DNA of 64,000 nucleotides. Source: Victivallis sp. Marseille-Q1083 (GTDB lineage Bacteria; Verrucomicrobiota; Lentisphaeria; Victivallales; Victivallaceae). The notes beneath the pieces are model-generated. The model saw only the letters and a list, made by a program, of their open reading frames with translations. It was not told the DNA's origin and did not search any database. Numbering within the stretch: position 1 is the stretch's first letter; each line of letters opens with the position of its first letter. Position numbers and translations under genes: made by a program. Location: contig NZ_CAHJXL010000001.1 of NCBI RefSeq assembly GCF_903645315.1, positions 3,400,841-3,464,840 of the forward strand. The letters run 5' to 3'. Below, one piece after another: positions 34,337-44,047 of this stretch.

Positions 34337-35623
34337 TCACTTTTTTGGGCGCGCCAACGCCCGGAAGCCGATGTCGCGCCGGCAGAAACAATCATCCCAT
34401 TCAATCAAATCTACCGCCTCGTAAACTTTGTCGATCGCTTCGGTGATCGTCGCGCCGAGCGCGGTGACGCCGAGCACCCGGCCGCCGGCGGTGATGATTT
34501 CGCCGCATTTCTCGGCGGTGCCGGCATGGAAAACGATCGCGCCGGTGGCGCCGGCCGCCTCGAGTCCGAAGATCGGAAAACCCTTTTCATAATGTTCCGG
34601 ATAGCCGCCGGAGGCGAGCACGACACAGACCGCCGGCTGATCGTTCCAGCGGAGTTCCGCCTCGTCCAGCCGGCCGTCGACCGTCTTTTGCATGACGTCG
34701 AGCAAATCGCCTTCGAAGCGGCGCAATACCGCCTGGACTTCGGGGTCGCCGAAGCGGACGTTGAATTCCAGCACCTTCGGGCCGTCATCGGTGATCATAA
34801 TCCCGACGAAAATGATGCCTTTGTAATCAAGTTTATCCGCCTGGATGCCTTTCAAAAACGGCGTCAGAATTTCGGACTGGATCCGTTCCATCATCGCGGC
34901 GTCGACGACCGGCGCCGGCGAATAAGCGCCCATACCGCCGGTATTGGGGCCCTCGTCGTTGTCGAATGCCCGTTTGTGGTCCTGGGCGCTGGCCAGCGGG
35001 ACGATCGTCTTGCCGTCGGTCAGCGCCAGGATGGAGGCCTCTTCTCCGAACAGGCATTCTTCGATCAATATTTTTTTGCCGGAGGAGCCGAAGGCACCAT
35101 TGAAACAGTCGCTGACGAAATCGATGGCGGAATCCGGATCATAGGCGACCAGCACCCCTTTGCCGGCGGCCAGGCCGTCCGCTTTGACGACGACGCCGCG
35201 GGCACCGCGGTCGAACTGCTTGGCGATATACTCGACCGCGCCGATCTGGTGGGTGAAGGTCGCCGACTGGGCGGTCGGAATATGATGTTTGACCATGAAC
35301 GCCTTGGCGAAATCTTTGCTGCCTTCGAGCCGGGCCGCCGCCTGGGTCGGTCCGAAAATTTTCAATCCGCGGGAACGGAAGAGGTCGACGATGCCGGCGC
35401 ACAGCGGCGCTTCCGGCCCGACGACGGTGAAGTCGATCTGATGCGAGACGGCAAAGTCGGCCAGCGCTTCGAGTTTGTCGACCGGAAGGTCGACGCATTC
35501 TGCATGTTGCTTGATTCCGGCGTTGCCCGGCGCGCAGTAGACTTTATCGACCCGGGCGCTTTGCGCCAATTTCCAGCACAGGACGTGTTCGCGACCGCCG
35601 CTGCCAATCACCAATACATTCAT
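34337..35623 (-). CDS. purD: Phosphoribosylamine-glycine ligase
   Basis: 428 residues, the normal length. The ATP-grasp enzyme joins phosphoribosylamine and glycine in purine synthesis. [19 protein letters not shown] opens the N-domain, [25 protein letters not shown] and the GMGAYSPAP segment mark the ATP-grasp core, and [10 protein letters not shown] is the metal-binding signature. The gene is complete and alone on its strand here. Confidence 0.95.
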   Translation of the reverse strand: MNVLVIGSGGREHVLCWKLAQSARVDKVYCAPGNAGIKQHAECVDLPVDKLEALADFAVSHQIDFTVVGPEAPLCAGIVDLFRSRGLKIFGPTQAAARLEGSKDFAKAFMVKHHIPTAQSATFTHQIGAVEYIAKQFDRGARGVVVKADGLAAGKGVLVAYDPDSAIDFVSDCFNGAFGSSGKKILIEECLFGEEASILALTDGKTIVPLASAQDHKRAFDNDEGPNTGGMGAYSPAPVVDAAMMERIQSEILTPFLKGIQADKLDYKGIIFVGIMITDDGPKVLEFNVRFGDPEVQAVLRRFEGDLLDVMQKTVDGRLDEAELRWNDQPAVCVVLASGGYPEHYEKGFPIFGLEAAGATGAIVFHAGTAEKCGEIITAGGRVLGVTALGATITEAIDKVYEAVDLIEWDDCFCRRDIGFRALARPKK

Positions 35624-35769
35624 GAATTTCTATCTCCAGATTTTTTCCGATCAATACCGCTTGCTTGCCGCAGCCGATTTTGAGTTCCAAAAGATTGATT
35701 TGGTAATTTAGCCTGTTATAGTAAAAGAACCAAGTCGAAAATGCAGGATAAGTAGGAAAATTTCAGCCA

Positions 35770-36261
35770 ATGAATATTACCCGCCGGGATCGGGACCGGT
35801 TTTTGAGTGATTCGGACGAAGAATTGGCGGCGGCGTGCACGCTGGATTTTTTCAAAAGCACCGGCCGGGGCGGCCAGAAACGCAACAAAACTTCCAGCGC
35901 CGTCCGGTTGACCCACCGGCCGACCGGGTTGAGTGTTACCGACTGTTCCGAGCGCAGCCAGCATCGCAACCGGGCGGCGGCATTGGCCAAGCTGCGGCTG
36001 TTGATCGCCCGCGAAGTGCGCTGCCATCCCGCCGAGGCGCCGGAACCGGTTGCCTGCGGCCTGTCGAATCCGCGCTACCCGTTGTGGTGCGCCCGGCTGC
36101 TGGATTGCCTGGCGGAGCGGCAGTGGGATTTGGAATGCACCGCCGGGCTGCTCGGCTGCTCCAGAAGCCAGTTGACGAAACTGTTGGCCCGGGATGGCGC
36201 GCTGCTGGAAAAGGTCAACGCCGAGCGATTGGCCGCCGGCCTCGGTTTCCTGCACGGCTGA
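35770..36261 (+). CDS. Stand-alone peptide chain release-factor-like protein
   Basis: 163 residues. An RF-1 domain carries the peptidyl-tRNA hydrolysis motif GRGGQKRNKTSSAVRLTH with its GGQ tripeptide near residue 38, but the codon-recognition domains of RF1/RF2 are absent. The C-terminal 60 residues (LLDCLAERQWDLECTAGLLGCSRSQLTKLL) look like a small helical, HTH-like domain rather than the basic tail of ArfB. It probably rescues stalled ribosomes or acts on ribosomal complexes. It diverges from purD. Confidence 0.75.
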   Translation: MNITRRDRDRFLSDSDEELAAACTLDFFKSTGRGGQKRNKTSSAVRLTHRPTGLSVTDCSERSQHRNRAAALAKLRLLIAREVRCHPAEAPEPVACGLSNPRYPLWCARLLDCLAERQWDLECTAGLLGCSRSQLTKLLARDGALLEKVNAERLAAGLGFLHG

Positions 36262-36298
36262 TGCCTTGTCCCCGCCCGCGGCTTTTCAGGTAAAAAAA

Positions 36299-37576
36299 CT
36301 AAATTTTGCTCAGCGCGCCGTCGAAATCGGCGATGATATCGTCGATGTTTTCCAGACCGACCGAAACCCGGATCAGATCCGGCGACACGCCGGCCGCCCG
36401 TTGCGCCGCTTCGTCCATCTGGCGGTGCGTCATGCTGGCCGGATGCAGCACGCAGGTCCGGACATCCGCCACATGGACGACAATCGCCGCCAGGTGAAGG
36501 TTGTTCATGACGATTTCTCCCTCTTTTTTACCGCCTTTGACGCCGAAGCAGAGGACGCCGGAGCCGCCGCGCAGATATTTCTGGGCGAGATCGTAATATT
36601 GCCCGCCGGGCAGCATCGGATAATTGACCCAGCTCACTTTCGGATGGGACTGGAGGAATTCCGCCAGCTTCAATGCGTTCGAACAATGCCGGTCCATGCG
36701 GACGTGCAGCGTTTCGCTGCCGAGATTGGTCAAATAGGCGTTGAACGGCGTCATCGCCACGCCGAGGTCGCGAATCCACTGCACCCGCAGTTTCGTCGAA
36801 TAGGGCGTTTCCGGAAAATCGCGCATGTAGACGACGCCGTGATAGGTGGCGTCCGGTTCGTTGAAGTTCGGAAATTTGTCGGCATCCCAGTAGAAATCGC
36901 CTTTTTCAACGACGATGCCGCCGACGCAGCAGGCATGGCCGTCGAGGTATTTGGTCGTCGAATGGGTGACGATATCGGCGCCGAAATCGAACGGATTGCA
37001 CAAGTAAGGGGTCGGGAAGGTGTTGTCGACGATCAGCGGCAACTCATGGGAATGGGCGATCTGGGCGAATTTTTCGATGTCCAAAACTTCCAGCGCCGGA
37101 TTGGCCAGCGTTTCGGTGAAAATGCAGCGGGTGTTCGGCCGGATTGCCGCGGCGATTTCCGCCGCCGGAGCCGAAGGGGAGACGAAGGTCACTTCGATTC
37201 CCATCTGCTGCAGTTTGCTGGAGAACATCGTGAACGTCCCGCCGTACAGGGTCGCCGAACTGACGAAGTGGCCGCCGGTCGGACAGATGTTCAGGATCGC
37301 CAGCGCATTGGCCGCCTGGCCGGAGGAGGTGGCCACCGCGGCGACGCCGCCTTCGAGCGAAGCGATCTTCTTTTCGAACGCTTCGACGGTCGGGTTGCTG
37401 ATCCGCGAATACATATGGCCCGGCGCTTTGAGGTCGAACAAATCGGCGACGCTCTGGGCGGTGTCGTATTTGAAGGTGGTACTCTGCCACAACGGCAGCA
37501 CGCGCGGTTCACCGTTGTCCGGGGCATAGCCTTCCTGGATGGTCCGGGTTTCAAATTTCCAATTTTTCTGATTCAT
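36299..37576 (-). CDS. metY: O-acetylhomoserine sulfhydrylase
   Basis: 425 residues, PLP enzyme of the Cys/Met metabolism class. ETRTIQEGYAPDNGEPRVLP at the start and HSTTKYLDGHACCVGG, with the PLP-binding lysine, are typical of O-acetylhomoserine aminocarboxypropyltransferase, which forms homocysteine from O-acetylhomoserine and sulfide. ATG 37576 has GAGGAAAA upstream; the longer frame covers another gene's antisense. The leader to the upstream SDR gene is only 62 nt, so no SAM riboswitch fits. Confidence 0.9.
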   Translation of the reverse strand: MNQKNWKFETRTIQEGYAPDNGEPRVLPLWQSTTFKYDTAQSVADLFDLKAPGHMYSRISNPTVEAFEKKIASLEGGVAAVATSSGQAANALAILNICPTGGHFVSSATLYGGTFTMFSSKLQQMGIEVTFVSPSAPAAEIAAAIRPNTRCIFTETLANPALEVLDIEKFAQIAHSHELPLIVDNTFPTPYLCNPFDFGADIVTHSTTKYLDGHACCVGGIVVEKGDFYWDADKFPNFNEPDATYHGVVYMRDFPETPYSTKLRVQWIRDLGVAMTPFNAYLTNLGSETLHVRMDRHCSNALKLAEFLQSHPKVSWVNYPMLPGGQYYDLAQKYLRGGSGVLCFGVKGGKKEGEIVMNNLHLAAIVVHVADVRTCVLHPASMTHRQMDEAAQRAAGVSPDLIRVSVGLENIDDIIADFDGALSKI

Positions 37577-37638
37577 GATAATTTTCCTCGCAATAATGTT
37601 GATCAAGGCATTTACTCTAAAGCATCGAGTGGAGTTTG

Positions 37639-38361
37639 TCAACGGTAACTGGCGAAAGTATTGAACAAAGCCGCGTCGAAACGGCCGTGCAGTACCGGCT
37701 TGTCCGCCGCCGCGGCGAAGGCCTGCAGTTTGGCGGCCAGCGCACTGACCGTCAGACGATCGGTGGCGGCGATGGTGACGGCGGGAGAATCGGGCGGCGT
37801 CAGCAGGAGGTCCCGGATCGCCCGCACCAGGTCGTCGACGTAGATCAGTTCGAGCAGGCTGTCGCCGGTCACCGTGCATGGCTGCCGCCGGGCGCATTGC
37901 CGGCAGAAGGTCGACACCACCGAATTATAGAAAGGGCGGCTGCCCGGGCCGAAGGTGTTGGCCATCAGCAAGGTCGTGCAGCGCCCGCCGGTTTCGGCCG
38001 CCCAGGCTTCCAGCCGGGCCCGGCTGGCGCGTTTGGAAGCGTGATAGGGTTGTTCCTTCGCCTCGTGAGTGGTCGAACCCAGGTAGATGGCGCCGCGGAA
38101 ACCGGTCGCCCGGGCGGCCGCCAGCAGCCGCTCGGTCAATTGCAGGTTGGTTTGGAACAGTCGTTCGCCGTCCGGATGACGGCTGACCGCCGCCAGGTGG
38201 ACGATGCTGTCGCACCGCCGGACGAAACCGGCCAGCGCCTCCGGCGATGCGAAGTAGTCGCGATGGAAATCGACGCATTTGATATGCTCGGTGATGCGGA
38301 GCAAACGGTACAGCGTGCCGCCGATGAAGCCGGATTGTCCGGTGATGCCGACCCGGATCAT
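37639..38361 (-). CDS. NAD-dependent epimerase/dehydratase-like SDR, CapF N-domain type
   Basis: 240 residues, extended SDR fold. GITGQSGFIGGTLYRLL binds the dinucleotide; YHASKR supplies the Tyr and Lys of the catalytic pair, and FGPGSRPFYNSVVSTFC binds substrate. The sequence ends LFNTFASYR, where bifunctional CapF/FnlB enzymes change from the SDR to a cupin domain, which is absent here. A role in nucleotide-sugar reduction is likely. The start overlaps the M16 peptidase stop by 4 nt (ATGA), so it is cotranscribed with it. Confidence 0.75.
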   Translation of the reverse strand: MIRVGITGQSGFIGGTLYRLLRITEHIKCVDFHRDYFASPEALAGFVRRCDSIVHLAAVSRHPDGERLFQTNLQLTERLLAAARATGFRGAIYLGSTTHEAKEQPYHASKRASRARLEAWAAETGGRCTTLLMANTFGPGSRPFYNSVVSTFCRQCARRQPCTVTGDSLLELIYVDDLVRAIRDLLLTPPDSPAVTIAATDRLTVSALAAKLQAFAAAADKPVLHGRFDAALFNTFASYR

Positions 38362-40889
38362 CTGGCCTCCGGTCCGGTGATGACGCCGACGCCGACCGGT
38401 TCGGCAAAATATCGTTTGAGGCAGGCATTTACTTCGGTCAGGCTCAAGCGGTCGTACAGACGGTCGAGTTCATCCGGCAGCAGCAACTCCTGCCGGTAAA
38501 ATGCGGCCAGCAGCAGATTCAGCAGCAGCAGATCGCTGCGTTCCTGCATTTCCGCGTTGTCCTGTTTAAGCGCGGCCTTGGCGGCGGCCAGCTCTGCGGC
38601 GCCCAGTCCCTGCCGGCCAAGCCGGCGGCGCTCTTCCTTCAGCAATTCCAGTGCCGCGGGCGCCTGGTCCGGGGCGGTGCCGGCGTAAAAATTGATGACG
38701 CCGGGGAAAAAGCCGCGGATGGCGTTGGCGCCGGTCGCGTAGGCCAGCGCATTGTCCTCCCGCACCGTCTTGAACAGATTGGCGGACAGTCCGTTCAGCA
38801 CATGCTGCAGCAAATCGAAGACGAAACGGTCCGGCGACAGGTTGTCGCAGGCGGGAACCGCATAGATGACCGCCGCCTGTTCGCGCGGCAGCGGCAGGAA
38901 CACCTGTTGTTCCTGCTGCGGAAATCGCGGCGGCGGCGGCCATTCCGGCTCGGTTGCGGCCCACGGAATCGCCGCGTCGAGTTCTTCGAAGAAACGGGTG
39001 ACGACAGCGTGGTCGAAGGCTCCGGCGGCGCCGAAAACGGTCCGCCCCGGCAGCCGGAGCGTCCGGTAAAATTTGCCGATGTCGGTCGGTTTGAGGCGTT
39101 GCAGGCTTGCTTCGGAGCCGAGATGCGGCAGGCCGCAGGGATGGTCGCCATACAACAGCGCCAGCGCTTTTTCCTGGGCCACATGCAGCGGTTGCAGCCG
39201 GCGGCTTTTCAATTGTTCGAGCAGATTGGCCCGTTCCCGCTCGAAGACGGTCGCCGGGAAGGTACTTTCCAGCAGGATGCTTTTGACGAGTTCCAGCACT
39301 GCCGGCAAACGTTCTTCCGGACAGTTGAAACGGAACATCAGTGAATTGTTGCCGGGAGAGATGCGGTATTCCACCGCGTTGTCGTCGAGTCGTTCCGCCA
39401 GTTCCGCCTCGGGAAACTGTCGGGTGCCGCCCAGCAGCAGGGCGCTCAGCAACCGTGAAATGCCGGCGTTGCGGCGGTTTTCCCAGATCTGGCCGCCGGG
39501 CATGAGGACGGCCAGGTCGACCAGCCGGTGCCGGCTGTCCGGCTGCAGGATCAATTCAGAACCGTGCTGCAGGCGACGGCGTTCCGGCCGGCCGTGCCGG
39601 ACGCCGGACGCGGAGCGGACTCGCCTGGCGCGGAGCTGTTCCGGAGGGACCAGCAGATTCCAGGTCAATTGTTCCGGCGCGAAGTAACGCCGGGCGGCGG
39701 TCTGGATATTTTCCGGCGTCAGGGCTTTCAGTTGGTCGAGATATTGTTCCGGATCGACGATCTGGCCGTACCCGGCCAGCGAATTAAGCAGATTCAGCGC
39801 GAGGGCGTTGTTGCTCTTCAAATCGCGGCGCAGCGCTGCGGTCTGCTGGATGATTTCCCGGTTCAATTCCGCGACGCTGACGCCGTGTTGCCGAATCGTT
39901 TCGAGTTCGCCGCCGATCGCCTGTTCCAGCGCCGCCAGTTTGCCCGGTTCGGCGGCGGCGAAAATTCCCAGCAGGCCGGTGACCCGCGAGGCGAAACAGA
40001 ACGTCTGGATCTGGATAGCCAGTTGCTGCTCCTGGCGCAGCTTGCGCAGCAGCCGGGAGCTGTCGTTCTGGCCGAGGATGCCGTTCAAAATATCGATGGC
40101 CGGAATGTCTGGATGCCAGAGCGGCGGAATTTTAGCGCCGACGGCGAGCCGGGCCTGCGGGTCCGGGAAGGGGTGGACTTCCCGCCGGCTGCGGCATTGC
40201 GGCGGTTCCTCCGGCAGCGGCTGGTCGGCCAGGGAACGGCGGGGCCAGGCCTCGAAACGTTTGGCGGCCTGTTGAAGTGTCCTGGCGATGCTGACCGGCC
40301 CGACGATCACCAGGTCGCTCCGGCCGGGCGTATAGCGGCGCCGGTAATAACCGCACATGATATCGCGGTCGACCTGGTCGATCAGCTCCCGGTAGCCGAT
40401 GATCGGATGGCGGAGCGGATGGACCAGGAAACTGTTGGCGCAGAGTTGCTGCAGCAGCACCGTATTCGGCTGATCGAGACTCATCTCGCGTTCCCGCTGG
40501 ATGACCTTTTTTTCGGCCTGGAAGCGCGCTTCCGGAAACAGCGGGCGCATCAGCATGGCGGCGAGAATGTCGAGCCCGGCGGCCAGCGATTCGGACGGCA
40601 GTTCGAGTTGGTAGACCGTCCGCTGGTAGTCGGTGAATGCGTTGGCGTAACCGCCGAGCGCGTTGACAGTGTCGGCGACGGCGTTGTTCGGAAAACCCTC
40701 GCAGCCTTCGAACATCATGTGCTCAAGGAAATGGGAAAGGCCGTAGCCGAGAAATTCGCCTTCGTGAATGCTGCCGGTGCCGACCTGCGCATAAAGCGCC
40801 AGCCGGGAAGAATCCGGCCGCGGCATGATGTGGATTCCCATGCCGTTGTCGAGGTGGAACGATTCGACGTGAAAAGTGGGCTTACTCAA
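38358..40889 (-). CDS. M16-family zinc metallopeptidase
   Basis: 843 residues with two M16 repeats. The active N-terminal half has the inverted zinc motif HFLEHMMFEG (HxxEH, near residue 52) and the downstream Glu in the AVADTVNALGGYANAFTD region. The C-terminal half is a non-catalytic partner repeat (LLLGGTRQFPEAELAERLDD). No signal peptide is visible, so it may be cytoplasmic or periplasmic by another route. Peptide degradation is the likely role. It overlaps the upstream gene by 8 nt and the downstream SDR by 4 nt. Confidence 0.9.
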   Translation of the reverse strand: MSKPTFHVESFHLDNGMGIHIMPRPDSSRLALYAQVGTGSIHEGEFLGYGLSHFLEHMMFEGCEGFPNNAVADTVNALGGYANAFTDYQRTVYQLELPSESLAAGLDILAAMLMRPLFPEARFQAEKKVIQREREMSLDQPNTVLLQQLCANSFLVHPLRHPIIGYRELIDQVDRDIMCGYYRRRYTPGRSDLVIVGPVSIARTLQQAAKRFEAWPRRSLADQPLPEEPPQCRSRREVHPFPDPQARLAVGAKIPPLWHPDIPAIDILNGILGQNDSSRLLRKLRQEQQLAIQIQTFCFASRVTGLLGIFAAAEPGKLAALEQAIGGELETIRQHGVSVAELNREIIQQTAALRRDLKSNNALALNLLNSLAGYGQIVDPEQYLDQLKALTPENIQTAARRYFAPEQLTWNLLVPPEQLRARRVRSASGVRHGRPERRRLQHGSELILQPDSRHRLVDLAVLMPGGQIWENRRNAGISRLLSALLLGGTRQFPEAELAERLDDNAVEYRISPGNNSLMFRFNCPEERLPAVLELVKSILLESTFPATVFERERANLLEQLKSRRLQPLHVAQEKALALLYGDHPCGLPHLGSEASLQRLKPTDIGKFYRTLRLPGRTVFGAAGAFDHAVVTRFFEELDAAIPWAATEPEWPPPPRFPQQEQQVFLPLPREQAAVIYAVPACDNLSPDRFVFDLLQHVLNGLSANLFKTVREDNALAYATGANAIRGFFPGVINFYAGTAPDQAPAALELLKEERRRLGRQGLGAAELAAAKAALKQDNAEMQERSDLLLLNLLLAAFYRQELLLPDELDRLYDRLSLTEVNACLKRYFAEPVGVGVITGPEAR

Positions 40890-41289
40890 TGATCGGTATC
40901 CTGTCGGTTGAATGGTTGTTGGAGTCGGTCGCGGCGGAGACGGCGGCGGTCAGGTCGAAGTCGATGTTGAAATCCTCCGGGGAATCCTGCTCGTCGGCGC
41001 AGAGGATCTGTTCCCTGATCAGTGCGAAGACGATCGCGCCGATATCGCTGGCATATTTCAGGCGCCATTCCGCCAGCACGGCGGCGGCCATCGGCCCGAA
41101 TTCGGCGACCGCCAGTTCGCACAGGTGCAGAAGGATTTCCCGGGCCGTGATGTGACGGCAGTGACCGGCGGCCTTGACGGCGCGGACGACGGAAGCCTGA
41201 ACGAATTCATAAGCTTCGCGCGGATAACGTCCGTTCCGGGCGAGCAGCCGGGCCAGTTTCAGATCGTATTCCTTGTTGGGTGCAGCCAT
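40882..41289 (-). CDS. Conserved Minf_1886-family protein
   Basis: 135 residues, all-helical, no membrane span. YDLKLARLLARNGRYPREAY and HITAREILLHLCELAVAEFGPMA match a conserved family of unknown role found in PVC bacteria and relatives (named after Minf_1886). ATG 41289 has GGAGGCATCG before it. It overlaps the M16 gene by 8 nt, implying coupled expression. Confidence 0.7.
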   Translation of the reverse strand: MAAPNKEYDLKLARLLARNGRYPREAYEFVQASVVRAVKAAGHCRHITAREILLHLCELAVAEFGPMAAAVLAEWRLKYASDIGAIVFALIREQILCADEQDSPEDFNIDFDLTAAVSAATDSNNHSTDRIPIIE

Positions 41290-41422
41290 CGATGCCTCCG
41301 GGGTGTTTGGAACCGATTTTGGCCGTTGCGGCAAAATCATTTTTTATCTTCATTTATTGTAACCGTTTTTTGGCGAAAATAAAGCGGCGGTTTCACTTTT
41401 TTGCCGGCCGGCGGCGGGAAAT

Positions 41423-42163
41423 TTACAAACAATAGGAAAGATAGCGGAAGGTCAGGTCCCAGAGCACGATGGCTCCGGAAATCAGCAGCGCCGAATAAAC
41501 GATCAACTGACGGCAGCGGGCCGCCCAGTTGCGGCTGGTCAGCGGCGGGAAGGCCAGGATCGGATAGAGCGGCGCCGCCCAGGCGATGACGAACAGCATC
41601 CCCTGCAGCAGCAGCAGAAAAGAGGTCAGCGCCAGTTCCTTGAGGGTGAATTGCAACTGCAGCAGCAGCAGGCAGCTCAGCCGCCCGATCAGGAACAGCG
41701 CGATCAAGCCGCCGATTTTACGGACGTAGCCGGAACGGCGCAGCGCGTAGAGCAGATGAAGCCAACTGATGCCGTAAAAGACCGCCAGCGGCAGGATCAG
41801 CAGGGCTTCGCGCGGTTTGCCGACCGAATGGTAAAAGAACGACATGCTTAGAATGCCGGCCGAACCGCCGGCGCACAAACCGATGAAATCGGCCAGCAGA
41901 TATTGCCGGAAAACGGAACGGCTGGTCGGTCGGCGGTTCAGCAGCAGCACCAGCAGGAAACCGGCGGCCAGACAGAAACTCAGCAGGGCGCTGTTGAAGA
42001 CATCGGCCAGCATGACGGTGCGCGGCAGGCGCGCAGTGCAGACCAGGGTCGGCAGCATGCCGGCGGCGGTGCAACACAAAACGCTGCCGGCCAGCGTATT
42101 CCAGCGATACGGCAGACGGACGGCATTCTCCGTCGGATGTTCGGCTTTCACCGTCATAAACAT
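41423..42163 (-). CDS. Multi-span membrane protein of unknown function
   Basis: 246 residues with about six or seven hydrophobic helices: roughly 25-45, 55-75, 90-110, 117-140, 150-172, 175-200 and 220-240. Few charged residues occur except in loops. No family or catalytic motif is recognised. It ends about 130 nt before the Minf_1886-family gene and may share transcription with it. Confidence 0.65.
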   Translation of the reverse strand: MFMTVKAEHPTENAVRLPYRWNTLAGSVLCCTAAGMLPTLVCTARLPRTVMLADVFNSALLSFCLAAGFLLVLLLNRRPTSRSVFRQYLLADFIGLCAGGSAGILSMSFFYHSVGKPREALLILPLAVFYGISWLHLLYALRRSGYVRKIGGLIALFLIGRLSCLLLLQLQFTLKELALTSFLLLLQGMLFVIAWAAPLYPILAFPPLTSRNWAARCRQLIVYSALLISGAIVLWDLTFRYLSYCL

Positions 42164-42267
42164 TCACAGCTTCGAATTGATTGCAACTCCATATTCAAAC
42201 AGTAGCACACCCGGTTGCCGAAAACAAATGGCGATCGGCCGCTTTTTCGAATTTCTTGAATGATTGC

Positions 42268-42296
42268 TTGAAATAAGAACAACTTAGATTTATAGT
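42268..42296 (+). promoter_or_regulatory. Promoter of efp-epmA
   Basis: TTGAAA (42268-42273), 17-nt spacer, TATAGT (42291-42296). Transcription would start near 42303, giving a 40-nt leader with CAGGAG before the efp ATG. Confidence 0.55.
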
Positions 42297-42343
42297 ATAA
42301 GCTATAGTAATCTCATGGAACAATCATTCAGGAGTTTTGTTAA

Positions 42344-42910
42344 ATGTTCAGTGCTTCCGACCTCCGCAAAGGCTTGAAAATTCAGATCGACGGCCAGCCG
42401 TGGATCATCACCGAATTCGAATTCTGCAAACCGGGCAAAGGGACCGCATTGTATCGTTGCCGGATGAAGAATATGATCACCAACATCGGCATGGAAAAAA
42501 CCTACCGGCCGACCGACAAGATCGAAAAACCGGATTTGAGCGAGCGGGAAATGCACTATTCCTATCCCGATGGCGACAGCTTCGTTTTCAGCGACGCCGA
42601 CACCTACGAGGAATTTCATGTCAGCAAGGAGACGCTCGGCGACAAGGCCTATTTCCTGCTGGACAACTGCGTCTGCAACTTCGTGATGTTCAACGGCGAA
42701 CCGATTGAAATCACTTTGCCGACCTTCATCGAGAAGGAGATCGTCGAAACCGAGCCGGGCGCCCGCGGCGATACGGCGACCAACGTGATGAAGCCGGCCA
42801 AGATCGACAACGGCTATGAACTGCAGGTGCCGCTGTTCATCAACATCGGCGATGTCGTCAAGATCGATACCCGTACCGGTGAATACGCGGAGCGCGTCAG
42901 CAAGGCCTGA
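42344..42910 (+). CDS. efp: Elongation factor P
   Basis: 188 residues, normal length, three beta-barrel domains. EF-P frees ribosomes stalled on polyproline. The loop FCKPGKGTA holds the lysine to be modified (Lys32), the position that EpmA beta-lysylates. The EpmA gene follows two bases downstream, which supports that modification route. Confidence 0.95.
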   Translation: MFSASDLRKGLKIQIDGQPWIITEFEFCKPGKGTALYRCRMKNMITNIGMEKTYRPTDKIEKPDLSEREMHYSYPDGDSFVFSDADTYEEFHVSKETLGDKAYFLLDNCVCNFVMFNGEPIEITLPTFIEKEIVETEPGARGDTATNVMKPAKIDNGYELQVPLFINIGDVVKIDTRTGEYAERVSKA

Positions 42911-42912
42911 GC

Positions 42913-43839
42913 GTGGAGACGTTACCGGAATCGATTCGGCGGAGGCGGGAAGTGCGTCCGCATTTGGAGTTGCGCGCCGCATTGCGGCGCGCAATTCGTT
43001 CCTGGCTGGACGCGCGCGGTTTTCTGGAAGTGGAAACTCCGGTGTTGATTCCGGCGCCGGCGCCGGAGGAGTTCATCGAGACGCTGCGGGCCGGCGGCGG
43101 CTTTCTGCGGCCGAGTCCGGAGCTGGAGATGAAGTTGCTGCTCGGTGCCGGCCTGGCGAAGATTTACCAGTTCGGTTCCTGTTTCCGGGCCGGCGAACAC
43201 GGCCGGAAGCATCGCGAAGAGTTCACGATGCTGGAATATTATGAAGCCGGCGCTGACTACCGGCAACTGGCGGAGCTGACGGCCGGCTTTATCCGGTCGG
43301 CGGCCCGGGAGCTGTTCGGCGGGGGGCGCCTGGAATATTGCGGAACGACGGTCGATTTGGAAGCCGGTTATGAATGGCTGACGGTCGACGAGGCGTTCCG
43401 GCGTTATGCCGGCTGTTCGGCGCAGGAAGCGTTGGAACGGGACTGCTTCGACGAACGGATGGTTTGCGCCGTCGAACCGCAGCTGGGGCGCGGCCGCCTG
43501 ACCTTTTTAACCGATTATCCGGTCGAACGGGCGGCGCTGGCGCGGGTCAAAGCGGACAATCCGGCGGCGGCCGAACGCTGGGAATTGTACATCGCCGGCA
43601 TCGAATTGGCCAATGCCTACAGCGAGCTGATCGACGGGGCGGAACAGCGCCGCCGTTTTCAAGCCGCATTGGATTTCCGGGCCGCCGGCGGCATGCAGCC
43701 GTATCCGGCGGCGGAAGAATTTCTGGCGATGATGGATGCCGGGCTGCTGCCGCCGTGCGCCGGCAGCGCCCTGGGATTCGACCGGCTGGCGATGATTTTC
43801 GCCGCGGTCGACGATATCGGCCAGGTGCGGGCGGAATAG
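42913..43839 (+). CDS. epmA: EF-P beta-lysine ligase EpmA (GenX/PoxA)
   Basis: 308 residues, a class II lysyl-tRNA synthetase core without the anticodon domain. Motif 1 lies around GFLEVETPVL, motif 2 is FRAGEHGRKHREEFTMLEYYE and motif 3 is GSALGFDRLAMIF. It attaches (R)-beta-lysine to EF-P. GTG start two bases after the efp stop. EpmB (the aminomutase) is not in the window. Confidence 0.92.
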   Translation: METLPESIRRRREVRPHLELRAALRRAIRSWLDARGFLEVETPVLIPAPAPEEFIETLRAGGGFLRPSPELEMKLLLGAGLAKIYQFGSCFRAGEHGRKHREEFTMLEYYEAGADYRQLAELTAGFIRSAARELFGGGRLEYCGTTVDLEAGYEWLTVDEAFRRYAGCSAQEALERDCFDERMVCAVEPQLGRGRLTFLTDYPVERAALARVKADNPAAAERWELYIAGIELANAYSELIDGAEQRRRFQAALDFRAAGGMQPYPAAEEFLAMMDAGLLPPCAGSALGFDRLAMIFAAVDDIGQVRAE

Positions 43840-43908
43840 CGGATTCTGGCCTGCAAGCGGTCCGTTCCTTGCGGTCCCACACGTTTGTTGCTGACTTCTT
43901 TTGCTGAA

Positions 43909-43931
43909 TTAATAATCCATTGGACTAATAA
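43909..43931. promoter_or_regulatory. Imperfect palindrome, candidate upstream operator
   Basis: TTAATAATCCA and TGGACTAATAA around a central T form a palindrome (nine of eleven positions). It shares the CCAnTGG core with the site at 44048-44069, 138 bp away, and lies upstream of the promoter of the GntR-type gene. Confidence 0.4.
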
Positions 43932-43958
43932 AAAATTCCTGATTATAGCTTCGATGGG

Positions 43959-43987
43959 TTGCTTTTTCTTCTTTTTTTTGCTATAAT
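43959..43987 (+). promoter_or_regulatory. Promoter of the first GntR/LacI-type regulator
   Basis: TTGCTT (43959-43964), 17-nt spacer, perfect TATAAT (43982-43987). Transcription would begin near 43994, about 130 nt before the start codon. Confidence 0.6.
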
Positions 43988-44047
43988 TAAAAATAAAGTG
44001 ATCATTTGGAATAAGAATCACCGAAAAACTATCTGGTTTATCGAAAA

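Noticed and set aside
37577-37638. Possible SAM riboswitch before metY
   Set aside because: Only 62 nt separate metY from the upstream gene, and no conserved riboswitch core is visible.
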